Positions 8,540-17,528 of a stretch of 64,000 nucleotides of DNA are shown here, piece after piece. The translations under genes were made by a program, and so were the position numbers. The notes beneath the pieces are model-generated. The model was not told the origin of the DNA, made no database searches, and saw only the letters and a program-made list of their open reading frames with translations. How positions within the stretch are numbered: position 1 is the stretch's first letter; every line of letters starts with the position of its first letter. Location of the stretch: contig DASXOB010000006.1 in the NCBI GenBank assembly GCA_036494545.1, forward strand, positions 1 through 64,000, given 5' to 3'. This DNA comes from JAICXG01 sp036494545. GTDB taxonomy: Bacteria; Verrucomicrobiota; Verrucomicrobiia; Chthoniobacterales; UBA10450.

Positions 8540-10204
8540 CTATCGGTTCCTAGTCGCGATGGATGTTTCTTCAAGGTAGACATATTTGTAGGGATGATGG
8601 TCGAGAATCGTCGGCCACCAGCCTTTGACGCCTGGATCAATAAGGAAAGCATGGGTGTAAAAGTAAACCGGGAGAACGGGCGCGTCATCGAGAAGGACGG
8701 CTTCGGCCTGCTGGAAAGCACGATAGCGCGCGCCGCGATCGTTCGTCTGTGCCGCCTCCGCGATGAAACGGTCATAGGTGGGGTTTGACCAGCCGGTTTC
8801 ATTGTTAGGCCCGTTTGTTATCCAAAGATTGAGAAACGAACTCGGGTCAACATAGTCGCCGATCCAGGTTGAACGAATGATCTGATAATTCATCTGGCGT
8901 CGCGTGTCGTAGTAGACCTTCAATTCCTGGTTCACAAGGCGAGCGTCGATGTGGAGTTCGTTGCGCCACATCTGTTGCACGGCTTCTGCGATGATTTTGT
9001 GGTTCTCCGAGGAATTAAAGAGAAGCTCGATCGGTGGAATGCCGCGCCCGTCAGGATAACCGGCTTCAGCCAGGGAACGCCGCGCCGTGGCCGGGTCGTA
9101 GGGTAACGTAGATTCGCAGGTATAGCCGGCGACGTCAGGCGGCGTAAAAGCAAAGGCGGGTAACTGTCCGCCATGCGTCACGTGATCGACGATGCTGCGT
9201 CGGTCGATTGCCATGCCGAGCGCTCGCCTGACGAGTCGCGAGTTCAGGATCGGCCTGGTCACGTTAACTCGAAAGAAGTAAGTGCCGAGGTAAGGATCGA
9301 TGCGAAGGAGGTTTGGCTGTTCGCGGCGATAACGGTCGATGCGATTTACCGGCATGGTGTCAGTTATGTGTAATTGCCCGGACCGAAAGGCGCGTTCCTC
9401 GACGTTGTTACTGTCGATGGTATGAAAGACGATGCCATTGAGACGAACATGCGCTGCGTCCCAGTAAGTGGCGCTCTTCTTTACACGGACGTCCTGATTC
9501 AGGCGCCAGTCTTCCAAAGTAAACGGCCCGTTGCCCACGAAACGGCCAGGCTTGGTCCAGTAACTCCCGCGCTCGTATAGCGGCCCGTATTTTTTCACGG
9601 TTGGGATATGAATCGGAAACCACGCGTCGTAATTAAGGAGCGAAAGGAAGTAGGGAGTTGGATTCGTTAGGCTAACCTCCAGGGTCCAATCGTCGAGAGC
9701 GCGGAAGCCAACCTGACTGAAATCCTTTAGCGTGCCTTTATTGAAGGCGTCCGCGTTCCGCACGACGTAGAGCATGTAAGCGCCATCGGCGCCCAGGTCC
9801 GGCGCCAGAATGCGGTGGTAAGACTCGACAAAGTCGGACGCCGTGACCGGATCGCCGTTGGACCATTTCGCGTCATGCCGCAGGTGAAAGGTATAGGTCT
9901 TTCCGTCGAGTGAAATGTCCCATCGTTCGGCGACGCCCGGAACCGGATGAAGGTCGTGCGGATCTTCCGAGACGAGTCCTTCGAGCAGAGCAGAGATAAC
10001 GTTGTATTCGCCGACGCCGTTGACAATCTGTGGGTCGAGATCCTGGATTTCCTGGCCATTGCCCTTGTGCAGGATTTGCAGGCGATTGCCTTTTTCGACG
10101 TTAGTCTCCGGGCGGTGGCAGGAGACAAGGAAGGCGACGCCAAGCGCGCAAAGAGTGCGAAACGCCACCTGTCCCGGAGGAAGACTCCGCCAGGTTAGAA
10201 GCAC
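8540..10204 (-). CDS. Oligopeptide-binding lipoprotein of an ABC transporter (SBP family 5)
   Basis: This is an OppA/MppA-type extracytoplasmic binding protein. Residues 1-29 form a lipoprotein signal with lipobox LVSC (acylated Cys about 29). The mature part shows the family hallmarks LDPQIVNGVGEYNVI, PGVAERW, YTFHLRHDAKWSNGDPVTA and AFTPPDVAGY. At 554 residues it is full length. The start is GTG at 10204, overlapping the last base of the upstream M3 peptidase stop (TAGTG), which suggests coupled translation. No permease or ATPase genes are in the window, so it either uses transporter subunits encoded elsewhere or works with the two flanking peptidases. Confidence 0.88.
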   Translation of the reverse strand: MLLTWRSLPPGQVAFRTLCALGVAFLVSCHRPETNVEKGNRLQILHKGNGQEIQDLDPQIVNGVGEYNVISALLEGLVSEDPHDLHPVPGVAERWDISLDGKTYTFHLRHDAKWSNGDPVTASDFVESYHRILAPDLGADGAYMLYVVRNADAFNKGTLKDFSQVGFRALDDWTLEVSLTNPTPYFLSLLNYDAWFPIHIPTVKKYGPLYERGSYWTKPGRFVGNGPFTLEDWRLNQDVRVKKSATYWDAAHVRLNGIVFHTIDSNNVEERAFRSGQLHITDTMPVNRIDRYRREQPNLLRIDPYLGTYFFRVNVTRPILNSRLVRRALGMAIDRRSIVDHVTHGGQLPAFAFTPPDVAGYTCESTLPYDPATARRSLAEAGYPDGRGIPPIELLFNSSENHKIIAEAVQQMWRNELHIDARLVNQELKVYYDTRRQMNYQIIRSTWIGDYVDPSSFLNLWITNGPNNETGWSNPTYDRFIAEAAQTNDRGARYRAFQQAEAVLLDDAPVLPVYFYTHAFLIDPGVKGWWPTILDHHPYKYVYLEETSIATRNR

Positions 10205-12366
10205 TATGGTTTGCCCGGCGGTTTGGCTGCGCCGGCATTGCTCTCGCTTGACGGACCACCTTTCGCCTTCGCCGGCGTCTCAATGCCTAACGTCTTTAGG
10301 TATGGCTGAATCGAGCGATCGCGCCCCAGAAAGTTATGGATCGAAATATCGATGTCACGTGAGCCACCGGGAGCGTAGATTTCCTTGCGCAATTTCATGC
10401 CTGCGGCCTTATCGAGGAATCCGTCAGGCGCACCCTCGAAAACCGTCGCCATGTCGGCTGCAATCGCGTCCGCCCAGGCGTAGCCGTAGTAACCGGCGTC
10501 GTAGCCCGAGAGGTGCCCAAAGAAGGCGACAAAGGCGGTATCGGATCCGACGGGCAGAAAATCCTTGGTGAAGATTGGGTTGGACACTCCGACACAATCA
10601 TAGGGCTGACCTTCCGGATGAACGTCATGCAGAGTAAGATCGATATCGGCAAAGGCGAACTGCCGGCGGTAGTAGACGCCCACGGTCGCGAGCTTCGCTT
10701 CCTTCATTTTGCTGATCGTCTCGGCCGGAATCTTCTTCGACGGATCGCGATAGTCGGCGGCGAAAGTGTCCAGCACCTTCTTATCCCAAACCCAGTTTTG
10801 CAGCATCTGTGACGGCGCTTCGACGAAGTCGGCCGGGACGCTCGTGCCCGAAAAGCGAACATACTTTGCCGTCGTCACGATGGCATGCAGGGCATGGCCG
10901 AATTCGTGGAAAAGTGTTTCGACATCCTGATGACTGAGGAGCGATGGCTTGTCCTTCTGCGGCGGTGGGAAGTTACAAATGAGCGCGACGGTTGGACGCT
11001 GATACTCTCCGTCCGGCAAAAGTTTACCCGAGATAATGCCAAATTCCGCGAAGTGATTGAATTTCCCGTCCCGTGGGAACATGTCGAGATAGAACATGCC
11101 CAGCGGCTGGCCGCTGGCGGCATCAGTCACCATGTAAAGTTGTAAGTCTTCGATCCACTTATAAGGCGCGATGATCTTGGTGAACTTAAGGCCGAAGATG
11201 CTTTGATAGATATCGAACATCCCATCAAGCACACGCTGGAATGGGAAATAAACGCGCAACGCTTCGGTATCGACAGTGTATTTCTCCTTCTTGAGTTCCG
11301 TCTGATAATAGCGCCAGTCCCAGATGTTAATCTTAGCGTTTGGATCCTTGGTTTCGGCGATCTTGAGCTGGCGAAGCTCGGCCAACTCGGCGTCGAACTT
11401 CGGCTGAATTCCGGCGACCAGATCATGGATGAAGGTCCTGGCCGCGGCGCCGTTCTTCGCCATTTTGATTTCGATCTGAAAATCATCCCACGACTTGTAA
11501 CCGAGCTTGAGCGCGATCTGGTTGCGATGGGCGAGGATGTCGTTCAGGACCGGAACATTCTTGTCGCGCGCGAGATTGAAGCGCACCTGGTAAAGATGCT
11601 TGCGCGTTTCCTCCTTCTTCGCCGTTTCTTCGACGGTGTTGTAGTGGAACGTAACGTTCGCCAGGATGGTGTAGGAATCGTCGCCCGTCTTGACACCGGG
11701 CGATCCGAGAACGCTGTCAGGCACGCCTTCGAGTTCAGCCTTGGTGAAGACAACCGGCGCCTTCACCGCGACGATATTGGCCTCAAAATCGGTTTCCAGT
11801 TTGGCCAGTTCCTTGCGCAACTTCTCCACCACGGCTCGCTCGTTAGGCGGAAGAGCCAGACCAGCGCGGCGATAATCGCGCATCGTGTGTTCGAGCAGGA
11901 GTGCATCTTCGCCCTGCAGTTTTGGCTTTGTGTCGGCGAAAGCTTTGACCGCTTTGTAGACGTCTTCGCGATAATCGATTCCAACTGCCCAATCCTGGAA
12001 AACCTTGATCGCCTTTTCCGCTGCATCGCGCATGGCGGCTTCCTTGCTCGTCTGCTGGACGACAACGATTTTTTGCGCGGCGGTTTGCGCGCCGTTTTGC
12101 ATGTTATCCAGCGCGACAGCCGTGCTCTCGAAGGTCACCTTACTTAGATCCTGTTTCGCGATGGTATCGAGCGCGGCGTTGCCTTTGGCGATTGCGCTGT
12201 CGATTTCACCCTGCACTTCGAGCGGAGTCTTCGGCCAATCGGGAATGACAAGCACTTCATTCGCTTTGTCGGCCGCGGCTTGAAAGTCGGCCAGACTTTT
12301 AACCACATCGCCGCGAAGGGTAAGACCGGAGAGGAAGAAGAGACTAACGAATAGAACACGTTTCAT
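10204..12366 (-). CDS. M3-family metallo-oligopeptidase (thimet/Dcp type), exported
   Basis: The 720-residue protein has the M3 zinc motif HEFGH at about 487-491 (in ETLFHEFGHALHAI) with the downstream catalytic helix. The start is placed at ATG 12366 because MKRVLFVSLFFLSGLTLRG is a signal peptide; an upstream in-frame ATG at 12390 adds only eight residues. M3 enzymes cleave short peptides; a signal peptide on this one implies periplasmic work, which fits the exported M28 peptidase and peptide-binding lipoprotein next to it. The C-terminus (after residue 690) is low complexity, rich in Lys, Pro, Gly and Ala. The gene diverges from the MarC gene, leaving about 100 bases for promoters. Confidence 0.9.
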   Translation of the reverse strand: MKRVLFVSLFFLSGLTLRGDVVKSLADFQAAADKANEVLVIPDWPKTPLEVQGEIDSAIAKGNAALDTIAKQDLSKVTFESTAVALDNMQNGAQTAAQKIVVVQQTSKEAAMRDAAEKAIKVFQDWAVGIDYREDVYKAVKAFADTKPKLQGEDALLLEHTMRDYRRAGLALPPNERAVVEKLRKELAKLETDFEANIVAVKAPVVFTKAELEGVPDSVLGSPGVKTGDDSYTILANVTFHYNTVEETAKKEETRKHLYQVRFNLARDKNVPVLNDILAHRNQIALKLGYKSWDDFQIEIKMAKNGAAARTFIHDLVAGIQPKFDAELAELRQLKIAETKDPNAKINIWDWRYYQTELKKEKYTVDTEALRVYFPFQRVLDGMFDIYQSIFGLKFTKIIAPYKWIEDLQLYMVTDAASGQPLGMFYLDMFPRDGKFNHFAEFGIISGKLLPDGEYQRPTVALICNFPPPQKDKPSLLSHQDVETLFHEFGHALHAIVTTAKYVRFSGTSVPADFVEAPSQMLQNWVWDKKVLDTFAADYRDPSKKIPAETISKMKEAKLATVGVYYRRQFAFADIDLTLHDVHPEGQPYDCVGVSNPIFTKDFLPVGSDTAFVAFFGHLSGYDAGYYGYAWADAIAADMATVFEGAPDGFLDKAAGMKLRKEIYAPGGSRDIDISIHNFLGRDRSIQPYLKTLGIETPAKAKGGPSSESNAGAAKPPGKP

Positions 12367-12472
12367 AAATTGCCAGTTGTCGATCGCCAAGTTTCAGGTT
12401 GAGGAAACGCAGCGGCGTTCGGTAGGGGAACTCGACTCGTTTTCTCCACAATTGGCAATTGGAAAATGGCGC

Positions 12473-13075
12473 GTGGCAATACAAACTGCCGACGTGCGCG
12501 ACTTTGCCACCAAATTCCTCATCGCTTTCATCCCGCTTTTCGTGGCGATCGATGCCATCGGGATGGTGGCGATCTTTATCGGCCTGGGCGCGAACGTCGA
12601 CGCAAAACGTCGGCAACAGGAAGCGCTGCTCGGCATCACGACCGCGCTTGGGATCTCGGTTGGATTCATGTTTCTGGGCAAACTGGTCTTTCAGGCGCTC
12701 GGAATTACGGTGGCCGATTTTCAGGTCGCCGGCGGGTTGATCCTGCTCGCCTTTGCCGTGCGCGACCTGCTCGACATGGGCGGAGAAAAACGTCTCGCGA
12801 GCGGAGCCTTTGGGATTGTGCCGTTAGGCATGCCGCTCATCGCCGGGCCGGCCTTGCTGACGGCGCTTCTCGTCCTCACCGATAGCGTTGGCCCTGCCTA
12901 CACCATCGTCGCGCTGCTCGTAAACCTCCTCATCGTCGCGGCCGTCTTTCGATACGCGGATCTGTTCGCGAAATGGATGGGCAAACAAGGAATCAATGGT
13001 GTTTCCAAACTGGTCTCGCTGCTCCTCGCCGCGATTGCGGTAAGCCTGATTCGACGCGGCTTGCTGGCGCGCTGA
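12473..13075 (+). CDS. MarC (UPF0056)-family integral membrane protein
   Basis: Six membrane spans with the family signature FVAIDAIGMVAIFIGL at the N-terminus, GKLVFQALGITVADFQVAGG in the middle and PLGMPLIAGPALLTALL later identify MarC. The family resembles amino acid exporters but its substrate is unknown. The frame is open to an ATG at 12377, but that would leave only 10 bases from the divergent peptidase start and adds a polar segment absent from the family. GTG at 12473 (or 12494) starts just before the first span and is preferred. It is probably a single-gene unit, convergent with the CoA-binding protein gene. Confidence 0.82.
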   Translation: MAIQTADVRDFATKFLIAFIPLFVAIDAIGMVAIFIGLGANVDAKRRQQEALLGITTALGISVGFMFLGKLVFQALGITVADFQVAGGLILLAFAVRDLLDMGGEKRLASGAFGIVPLGMPLIAGPALLTALLVLTDSVGPAYTIVALLVNLLIVAAVFRYADLFAKWMGKQGINGVSKLVSLLLAAIAVSLIRRGLLAR

Positions 13076-13107
13076 CGCCTTGCGCGCCACGCCACGGGTA
13101 CGACACT

Positions 13108-13491
13108 TTAGAACAGTCCCGCGCGGAGCATGACCAGGGTGCAACCCTCGACAACTTCGATTCCCGCGCTGCTCGCGGCTTCCGCGAGTGCTTCGTTTTC
13201 GGCACCCGGATTCATGATGATGCGTTGTGGACTGGCGGCGATGATGTCGTCGATCAACGGCGTCGAACGCGCCGGACCGAGGTAAAGCGTGATGGTGTGC
13301 AGGGCATCGTGGATCGCCGCCAGATTTGGATAGCAGGTGAGTCCCTCGACTTCTTCGAACGCTGGATTTACCGGGATCGGCCGATAATCGAAGCTGGCCA
13401 GCAGCCGCACCGCTTGATTCGAATAACGCTCCGGTTTGGGCGAAGCGCCCAGGACGGCAACGTTTCGTTTGCTTTCAGGGATGAGTGCCAT
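13108..13491 (-). CDS. CoA-binding domain protein (YccU-like)
   Basis: The 127-residue protein is a single Rossmann-type CoA-binding domain: VAVLGASPKPERYSNQAVR carries the nucleotide loop, followed by IPVNPAFEEVEGL, LYLGPARSTPLIDDI and the closing EGCTLVMLRAG. The fold is shared with the nucleotide-binding part of succinyl-CoA synthetase; stand-alone members have no agreed function. The start is put at ATG 13491 because the chain before it does not match the fold, although the frame stays open to 13587. The region between this start and hpnH (13492-13589) is a shared divergent control region. Confidence 0.83.
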   Translation of the reverse strand: MALIPESKRNVAVLGASPKPERYSNQAVRLLASFDYRPIPVNPAFEEVEGLTCYPNLAAIHDALHTITLYLGPARSTPLIDDIIAASPQRIIMNPGAENEALAEAASSAGIEVVEGCTLVMLRAGLF

Positions 13492-13552
13492 TGATTGAGG
13501 AAATCGCTGACGGCAGTCAAATCGGCCCAACTGGGAGAGGTGGTCAGCGTCG

Positions 13553-13580
13553 TTGACAGTTGTAACACAAAAGTTACTAT
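13553..13580 (+). promoter_or_regulatory. Sigma-70-type promoter of hpnH-shc with internal palindrome
   Basis: A perfect -35 TTGACA (13553-13558) is followed after 16 bases by TACTAT (13575-13580). Transcription should start about 7 bases later, within 2-4 bases of the hpnH ATG at 13590, so the message would be leaderless or nearly so. GTAAC (13562-13566) and GTTAC (13573-13577) form an inverted repeat in the spacer, a plausible operator. All elements are seen directly; their use is inferred. Confidence 0.55.
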
Positions 13581-13589
13581 GCCGCACTT

Positions 13590-14894
13590 ATGAGATTTCC
13601 TCTCGCCCTCACGGCGAAAATTGCCGGCTACATCGTCGGTCACAAACTCCGGGGGACGCAAAAATTTGCCACTGTCCTACAGCTCGAGCCGCTGCATACC
13701 TGCAACCTGACGTGCACCGGCTGCGGCCGCATTCGCGAATACTCGACGTCGCTCAAGGATGTGCTCCCACTTGAGGATTGCCTCGCGGCCGCGCAGGAAT
13801 GCAATGCACCGATGGTGTCCATCTGCGGCGGCGAACCGCTCATTTATCCACAGATCGAAGCGCTCGTCACCGGTGTTCTCGGGCAGGGACGAATCGTTTA
13901 CATCTGCACCAATGCCATGTTCATGCGCAAAAAAATGCGGGAATGGCTGGCGGCTCAATATCCGAGCCATCCGATTGAGATTGAGGAGAAAATCACCGCC
14001 CTTACCACCGCCGGGCTTCTGGCCGAAAAGGACGTCGCCGCGATCCAGGCGGGACCAAAAGACCCGGCCAAGCCGACGATCGGCCCGAGCAAATGGATGT
14101 ATTGGAACGTGCATCTCGACGGCCTCGAGCGAACGCACGACCTGATCGTCGAGCGCGAAGGTGTTTTTCGCGAATGCATTCTCGCGATCAAGATGGCGAA
14201 GCTTCTCGGCTACCAGGTCGCGACCAATACCACCATTTATAAAGAGACCGATATGGACGAGGTCGAGCAGATGTTTGATTTCCTGAGCGATCTCGGGGTC
14301 GACGGACACACAATCACACCCGGCTACGAATATGATGCCGCGAAAAAGGACATGATCGAGCGGCTCAACCTTCGCCCGGAAAATTTCTTCCTGACCCGCA
14401 GCCTAACAAGGGAAAAATTCAACCGCATGGAAGCGTGGATGGATCGTTACGCTTTCTTTGGCACGCCTGTTTATTTCGAATTCCTCGCCGGCAAACGCGA
14501 CCTGACCTGCTCGGCCTGGGCGATCCCCACGCGCAACATTCTCGGTTGGAAGGCACCCTGCTATTTCCTCACCGACAGCATTGGCAGCAAAGGTCACTAT
14601 GATACCTACGCCGAGCTGCTCGAGCATGTCGATTGGAACAAGTACGGCGTGGTCGATGGCGTGGCCAAAGATCCCCGCTGCGAAAACTGCATGACTCATT
14701 GCGGCTATGAGCCAACCGCGAGCCTTGGCCTTCAGGCGCAGCGTGGCGACACCTGGAAGACGATCAAGTTCAACTTCGGTGCGCGCCCAAAGCCGACCGG
14801 CAAAGGAAATGAAGTCGCGGTTTATAACGGCATGACTTCAGGCAACGGACATCTCACAGGTAAGAAAGCCGAGCCGACGCAAAAAGTCTCGTAG
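13590..14894 (+). CDS. hpnH: Adenosyl-hopene transferase HpnH (radical SAM)
   Basis: HpnH joins the 5'-deoxyadenosyl group of SAM to diploptene, the first step in making extended (C35) hopanoids. The radical SAM cluster motif CxxxCxxC is C38, C42 and C45 (CNLTCTGC), followed by the GGEPL glycine motif. SPASM-like cysteines appear near the C-terminus (CENCMTHCGYEP). At 434 residues it is longer than typical HpnH (about 340-380); the extra length includes a segment near residues 130-170 (IEEKITALTTAG onward) and a polar tail. It lies directly upstream of squalene-hopene cyclase, 9 bases apart, so the two form a hopanoid operon driven by the promoter at 13553. Confidence 0.92.
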   Translation: MRFPLALTAKIAGYIVGHKLRGTQKFATVLQLEPLHTCNLTCTGCGRIREYSTSLKDVLPLEDCLAAAQECNAPMVSICGGEPLIYPQIEALVTGVLGQGRIVYICTNAMFMRKKMREWLAAQYPSHPIEIEEKITALTTAGLLAEKDVAAIQAGPKDPAKPTIGPSKWMYWNVHLDGLERTHDLIVEREGVFRECILAIKMAKLLGYQVATNTTIYKETDMDEVEQMFDFLSDLGVDGHTITPGYEYDAAKKDMIERLNLRPENFFLTRSLTREKFNRMEAWMDRYAFFGTPVYFEFLAGKRDLTCSAWAIPTRNILGWKAPCYFLTDSIGSKGHYDTYAELLEHVDWNKYGVVDGVAKDPRCENCMTHCGYEPTASLGLQAQRGDTWKTIKFNFGARPKPTGKGNEVAVYNGMTSGNGHLTGKKAEPTQKVS

Positions 14895-14903
14895 CGGCCT
14901 GTG

Positions 14904-16904
14904 ATGGCTAAGACTTCGGCAAATATCATTAACCTCCCGGGTGCGCGGCGCGAATCGCCCGCTCGCCTGACGAACAGGGAAGAGCTGCGCGAGGCGATTG
15001 GTTTGGCGCAGCAGAACCTGCTTCGCCAGCAAAAGGCCGACGGCCATTGGGTCGGTGAACTGATGGTCGATAGCACGCTTTGCTCCGATTACGTGCTTTT
15101 CATGCATTGGGTGGGCGATGTGGATGCGATGCTGCAACGGCGTTGCACCAGGCATATCCTGGAACGGCAGCTTCCCGATGGCGGCTGGAACATCTATTAC
15201 GGTGGTCCAAGCGAGATTAACGCCTCCGTCAAAGCCTACTTCGCGCTCAAGCTGGCTGGACACAGTCCCGACACGCCCTTCATGCAGGAAGCCCGGGCCA
15301 ACATCCTGCGCCTCGGTGGCATTCCCCGCATGAACACCTACAGCAAGCTTTATCTGGCATTGTTAGGCCAGTTCCCCTGGAAATATCTCCCTGTTATTCC
15401 AGTGGAAATGGTTCTGCTCCCGCACTGGTGTTTCTTCAACATTTACAAGATGTCGTCCTGGAGCCGGGCCATGCTCATCCCACTGGCGATCATCAATCAT
15501 TTTAAGCCGACGCGGGATTTGCCTAACGACAAGCAACTGCACGAGCTTTACCCGGTCGGGACGGAGGGAAACGACTTTACCTTGCCGCGCGATCAGCGTC
15601 TTTTGACCTGGCGAAACTTTTTCCTGCGCGCCGATCGCGCCTTGAAGCTCCTCGAGCCGATGCACAGCAAGGCGCTTCGCCGTCGCGCGCTCGAGGAAGC
15701 GGAACGTTGGATGATCGAACGGATAGGGGAAGGGAGCGACGGACTCGCCGCGGTTTTTCCCGCGATGCTGAATTCCATCATCGCCCTGCGCACACTCGAT
15801 TATCCAAAGGACCACCCACTTTACCAGAAAGCCCTCAACGATTTCGTCGGTCTCTTTGTCGACGATCCCGACGACTTCCGCATCCAACCCTGCCTCTCTC
15901 CGGTCTGGGACACGGCGATCAATATCATCGCCCTCGCCGAATCGGGCCTTCCGACTCAGCATCCAGCTTTGCAGCGCGCGGCCCAGTGGCTCGTGAACAA
16001 GGAGGTGCGGGTGCGCTGCGATTGGACGATGAACAATCCACACGCCGAAGCCAGCGGCTGGGCCTTCGAATATAACAACGTTTATTATCCCGATACCGAC
16101 GATACTGCCATGGTTCTGATGGCGCTGCGCCTGGTTCGGCCTAACGAACAAAGTGAGTTGGCCAAAACCTTCGAGCGCGCCCTTGCCTGGCAACTGAGTT
16201 TCCAATGCCATGATGGCGGCTGGGCCGCATTTGATAAGGATGTCACGCGCCACTGGCTGGAGGACATGCCCTTTGCCGATCATAACGCAATCCTTGATCC
16301 GACCTGCAGCGATCTGACCGCGCGCACCTTGGAGCTCCTGGGTTATATCGGTTATAATCCCGGTCGCCCGTCAGTAAGGAAAGCGATTCGTTACCTGCGG
16401 GAGACGCAGGAAGACGACGGCTCGTGGTATGGCCGCTGGGGTGTTAACTATATCTATGGCACATGGCAGGTCCTCCGCGGCTTGCGCTCCATCGGTGAAG
16501 ACATGGATCAGGATTGGATCCTGCGCGGGCGCGACTGGTTGGAGAGCTGTCAGAACGACGACGGCGGCTGGGGCGAAAGCTGCGCCTCTTATGAGGCACC
16601 GGACCTGAAAGGCAAAGGTCCCAGTACTGCTTCCCAGACCGCCTGGGCCATCATGGGTCTATGTGCCTGCGGCGACCTCGATCGCCCGAGCGTGCAACGC
16701 GGTTTGCGCTATCTCCTCGATACCCAGCGGGCCGACGGCGCCTGGGACGAGCTGGAAATTACCGGCACCGGTTTCCCGCGTGTCTTCTATCTCAAGTACG
16801 ACATGTATCGCCAGAACTTCCCGCTCCTCGCCCTCGCCACCTACGTGAATTACCGCAGCGGGATAGGGCATTACCAAAGCTTCTATCGCTGGATCGGCAA
16901 ATAG
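14904..16904 (+). CDS. shc: Squalene-hopene cyclase
   Basis: The enzyme cyclises squalene to hopene at the membrane, supplying HpnH. The protonating motif DTDDTA is at about residue 395-400, and QW-type repeats (DGGWN, DDGSWYGRWGV, DGGWGES, DGAWDE) run through both alpha-barrel domains. The length of 666 residues is normal. ATG 14904 is preferred to the GTG one codon earlier. It follows hpnH by 9 bases. No squalene synthase genes (hpnCDE) are in the window, so those lie elsewhere. Confidence 0.95.
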   Translation: MAKTSANIINLPGARRESPARLTNREELREAIGLAQQNLLRQQKADGHWVGELMVDSTLCSDYVLFMHWVGDVDAMLQRRCTRHILERQLPDGGWNIYYGGPSEINASVKAYFALKLAGHSPDTPFMQEARANILRLGGIPRMNTYSKLYLALLGQFPWKYLPVIPVEMVLLPHWCFFNIYKMSSWSRAMLIPLAIINHFKPTRDLPNDKQLHELYPVGTEGNDFTLPRDQRLLTWRNFFLRADRALKLLEPMHSKALRRRALEEAERWMIERIGEGSDGLAAVFPAMLNSIIALRTLDYPKDHPLYQKALNDFVGLFVDDPDDFRIQPCLSPVWDTAINIIALAESGLPTQHPALQRAAQWLVNKEVRVRCDWTMNNPHAEASGWAFEYNNVYYPDTDDTAMVLMALRLVRPNEQSELAKTFERALAWQLSFQCHDGGWAAFDKDVTRHWLEDMPFADHNAILDPTCSDLTARTLELLGYIGYNPGRPSVRKAIRYLRETQEDDGSWYGRWGVNYIYGTWQVLRGLRSIGEDMDQDWILRGRDWLESCQNDDGGWGESCASYEAPDLKGKGPSTASQTAWAIMGLCACGDLDRPSVQRGLRYLLDTQRADGAWDELEITGTGFPRVFYLKYDMYRQNFPLLALATYVNYRSGIGHYQSFYRWIGK

Positions 16905-17160
16905 CTTGTCGTTAGTCTAACTCTTTTGCGCCGGACCGCTCGCTTCAGATAGCCACAGTCCGCGCGCCCTCCGACCCTTCTTCCAAGAGGGAGAAGACCT
17001 GCCCGATGGCGGGATCATCAGCGGAGATGGCAATAACTCCAGGTTAACTACAAAGGTGACGATGGGGCTGATCTAACTCTAACTGTGGTGCCGCGAGCGT
17101 TCACAGCGTTCCTCTGTCGGAAGCGCTCCAAGGACCAGGCACAGCGGGGACACCCTTGAG
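16905..17160. other. Intergenic region between convergent genes
   Basis: This 256-base gap between shc and the TPR gene shows no convincing reading frame, hairpin with T-run or RNA gene. Both flanking genes end here, so termination must occur in it, but I see no classical intrinsic terminator. Confidence 0.4.
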
Positions 17161-17496
17161 TTATTCCCTGGCGACTTTGCCGCCCCAGGAAAGGATGCGC
17201 GCCTTGGCGCCAGCAGCTTCGGCTTCCTTGATGTCGCCGTTACGATTGTAGAATAACGAGAGGCTGGTCCAGCCGATCTGGTCGTTAGGCTTTAGCGTTA
17301 CCGTTCTCTTTCCCGCTTCGATCGCTTCCGGATAACGCCCGAGCTTCATCAGAGCCATGCCGAGCGCGTGCCAGCCGTCGAAGAACTGCGGGTCGAGCTC
17401 GACGCAGTGGCGATATTTCTCCACGGCGCTCTCCAGGTCGCCGATGGCGAGGTCGCCGTTGGCATCGTCGAAAATTTCGTCGACCGATTCCATCAT
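17161..17496 (-). CDS. Small TPR-repeat protein
   Basis: The 111-residue soluble protein holds about two and a half tetratricopeptide repeats: AIGDLESAVEKYRHCVELDP, DGWHALGMALMKLGRYPEA and GWTSLSLFYNRNGDIKEAE. TPRs are protein-binding scaffolds, so the role depends on an unknown partner. It begins 32 bases after the stop of the PpiD/SurA-like gene on the same strand and may be co-transcribed with it; it ends in a basic tail. No signal peptide or membrane segment is seen. Confidence 0.75.
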   Translation of the reverse strand: MMESVDEIFDDANGDLAIGDLESAVEKYRHCVELDPQFFDGWHALGMALMKLGRYPEAIEAGKRTVTLKPNDQIGWTSLSLFYNRNGDIKEAEAAGAKARILSWGGKVARE

Positions 17497-17528
17497 TCCT
17501 CAGGCCGAGTTGTGGCCCTCTTTCCAGT

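Noticed and set aside
11203..12147. 314-codon open frame on the plus strand
   Set aside because: It is antisense to the M3 peptidase gene, whose zinc motif and signal peptide are unmistakable; the opposite frame is open because of high GC codon use.
15363..16283. 306-codon minus-strand frame
   Set aside because: Antisense shadow of squalene-hopene cyclase, which has the DxDDTA and QW motifs.
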